Shown here piece after piece: positions 17,688 to 18,063 of a stretch of 18,063 nucleotides of DNA. Under the pieces are notes generated by a model. It did not search any database, had not been told where the DNA came from, and worked only from the letters and a program-made list of their open reading frames with translations. A program made the position numbers and the translations under genes. This DNA is from Aerococcus sp. UBA6277 (lineage in GTDB: Bacteria; Bacillota; Bacilli; Lactobacillales; Aerococcaceae): positions 1-18,063 of the forward strand of contig NZ_DJUR01000034.1 of assembly GCF_002440555.1 (NCBI RefSeq). Reading direction: 5' to 3'. Each line of letters begins with the position of its first letter. The stretch's first letter is position 1.

Positions 17688-18063
17688 ATGAAAAAAAGTG
17701 GTTTTGTCTTATTTACCGCATTAATGTATATGTCGATCCTAACCTTCATTTATTTAGTTAACTTAAATATGTACAGTAGCCAAGTTAAAATGAATGAAGA
17801 GATTAACATATCCTATAAAGCACAAATCATGTCTCGCCTGGCGGTGGAGAAAGTGATTGCTGAGAAAGATAAAGTAATGACTAGCCAAATAAGTTTAAAG
17901 GATCAGCCGCCTGAGCCGTCAGATAGTAATGAATCGGATACGTCCTCCTTTTTAGTAGAAAGTGATGTAAAACTTTTGCCGGATGAAAACAATGAAATCA
18001 TAAATAATTCTGATCAAGCTAGTGTTTCAGAAATTGAACCGGATAGTGACGCTGGATCGAGCC
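17688..18063 (+). CDS. comGG: ComGG, minor pseudopilin (3' end beyond window)
   Basis: The frame opened by ATG 17688 stays open to the window end (125 codons). It starts two bases after the comGF stop, with AGAAGGG (17672-17678) nine bases upstream. The product opens MKKSGFVLFTALMYMSILTF, a very short basic leader, a probable cleavage after G5 and a hydrophobic helix. Mature position 5 is Thr, not Glu, which is usual for ComGG and GspK-like tip proteins. A polar helical region follows (about 30-62). From about residue 70 the sequence is strongly acidic and Ser-rich (PPEPSDSNESDTSSF ... ENNEIINNSDQ ... EIEPDSDAGSS). The C-terminus is outside the window. The name rests on position and leader; the acidic part has no clear counterpart that I know of. 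Confidence 0.85.
   Translation, partial: MKKSGFVLFTALMYMSILTFIYLVNLNMYSSQVKMNEEINISYKAQIMSRLAVEKVIAEKDKVMTSQISLKDQPPEPSDSNESDTSSFLVESDVKLLPDENNEIINNSDQASVSEIEPDSDAGSS

Overview
The window looks like chromosomal DNA from a low-GC, Gram-positive member of the Bacillota, most likely a Lactobacillales coccus or relative. Support comes from strong AGGAGG-type ribosome binding sites, TGATATAAT extended -10 promoters, a class A penicillin-binding protein, a YebC/PmpR gene near a comG operon, and a prokaryotic V-type (V/A) ATPase. Genus cannot be fixed from the sequence; Aerococcaceae or Carnobacteriaceae is only a guess. Nothing resembles a phage, transposon, CRISPR array, tRNA or rRNA.

Layout. Bases 1-600 hold decayed material: the C-terminal end of a zinc-type alcohol dehydrogenase behind an in-frame stop (+), a large hairpin, and a start-less 50-codon remnant on the minus strand. 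A minus-strand class A penicillin-binding protein follows (700-3240), with its own terminator and extended -10 promoter. Divergent from it on the plus strand are a diacylglycerol-kinase-family lipid kinase (3461-4366) and a YebC/PmpR regulator (4439-5170) with its own promoter. Two back-to-back terminators (5188-5291) separate yebC from the convergent V-ATPase operon.

The V-ATPase operon (13823 down to 5301, minus strand) holds nine tightly packed or overlapping genes in the order stalk G/H-like, C, I, K, F, E, A, B, D. A, B and the stalk subunits D, F, C, E and G/H build the soluble motor; I and K form the membrane ion path. The rotor subunit K is an unduplicated c-hairpin behind an extra N-terminal membrane region, and it lacks the glutamine expected of a sodium-type site, so proton coupling is the better guess.

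Divergent from the V-ATPase, on the plus strand from 14039 to the window end, is the comG operon: ComGA ATPase, ComGB platform, pseudopilins ComGC, GD, GE and GF, and a 3'-truncated ComGG. These would assemble the transformation pseudopilus for DNA uptake. Several of its genes overlap by 35-62 bases. The 215-base divergent region between the two operons carries the V-ATPase promoter, an inverted repeat and a possible competence sigma-factor box.

I see no clearly new system. The best leads are the V-ATPase gene order and its placement between yebC and comG, the K-subunit architecture, the comGG acidic/serine-rich tail, and the decayed genes at the left edge.
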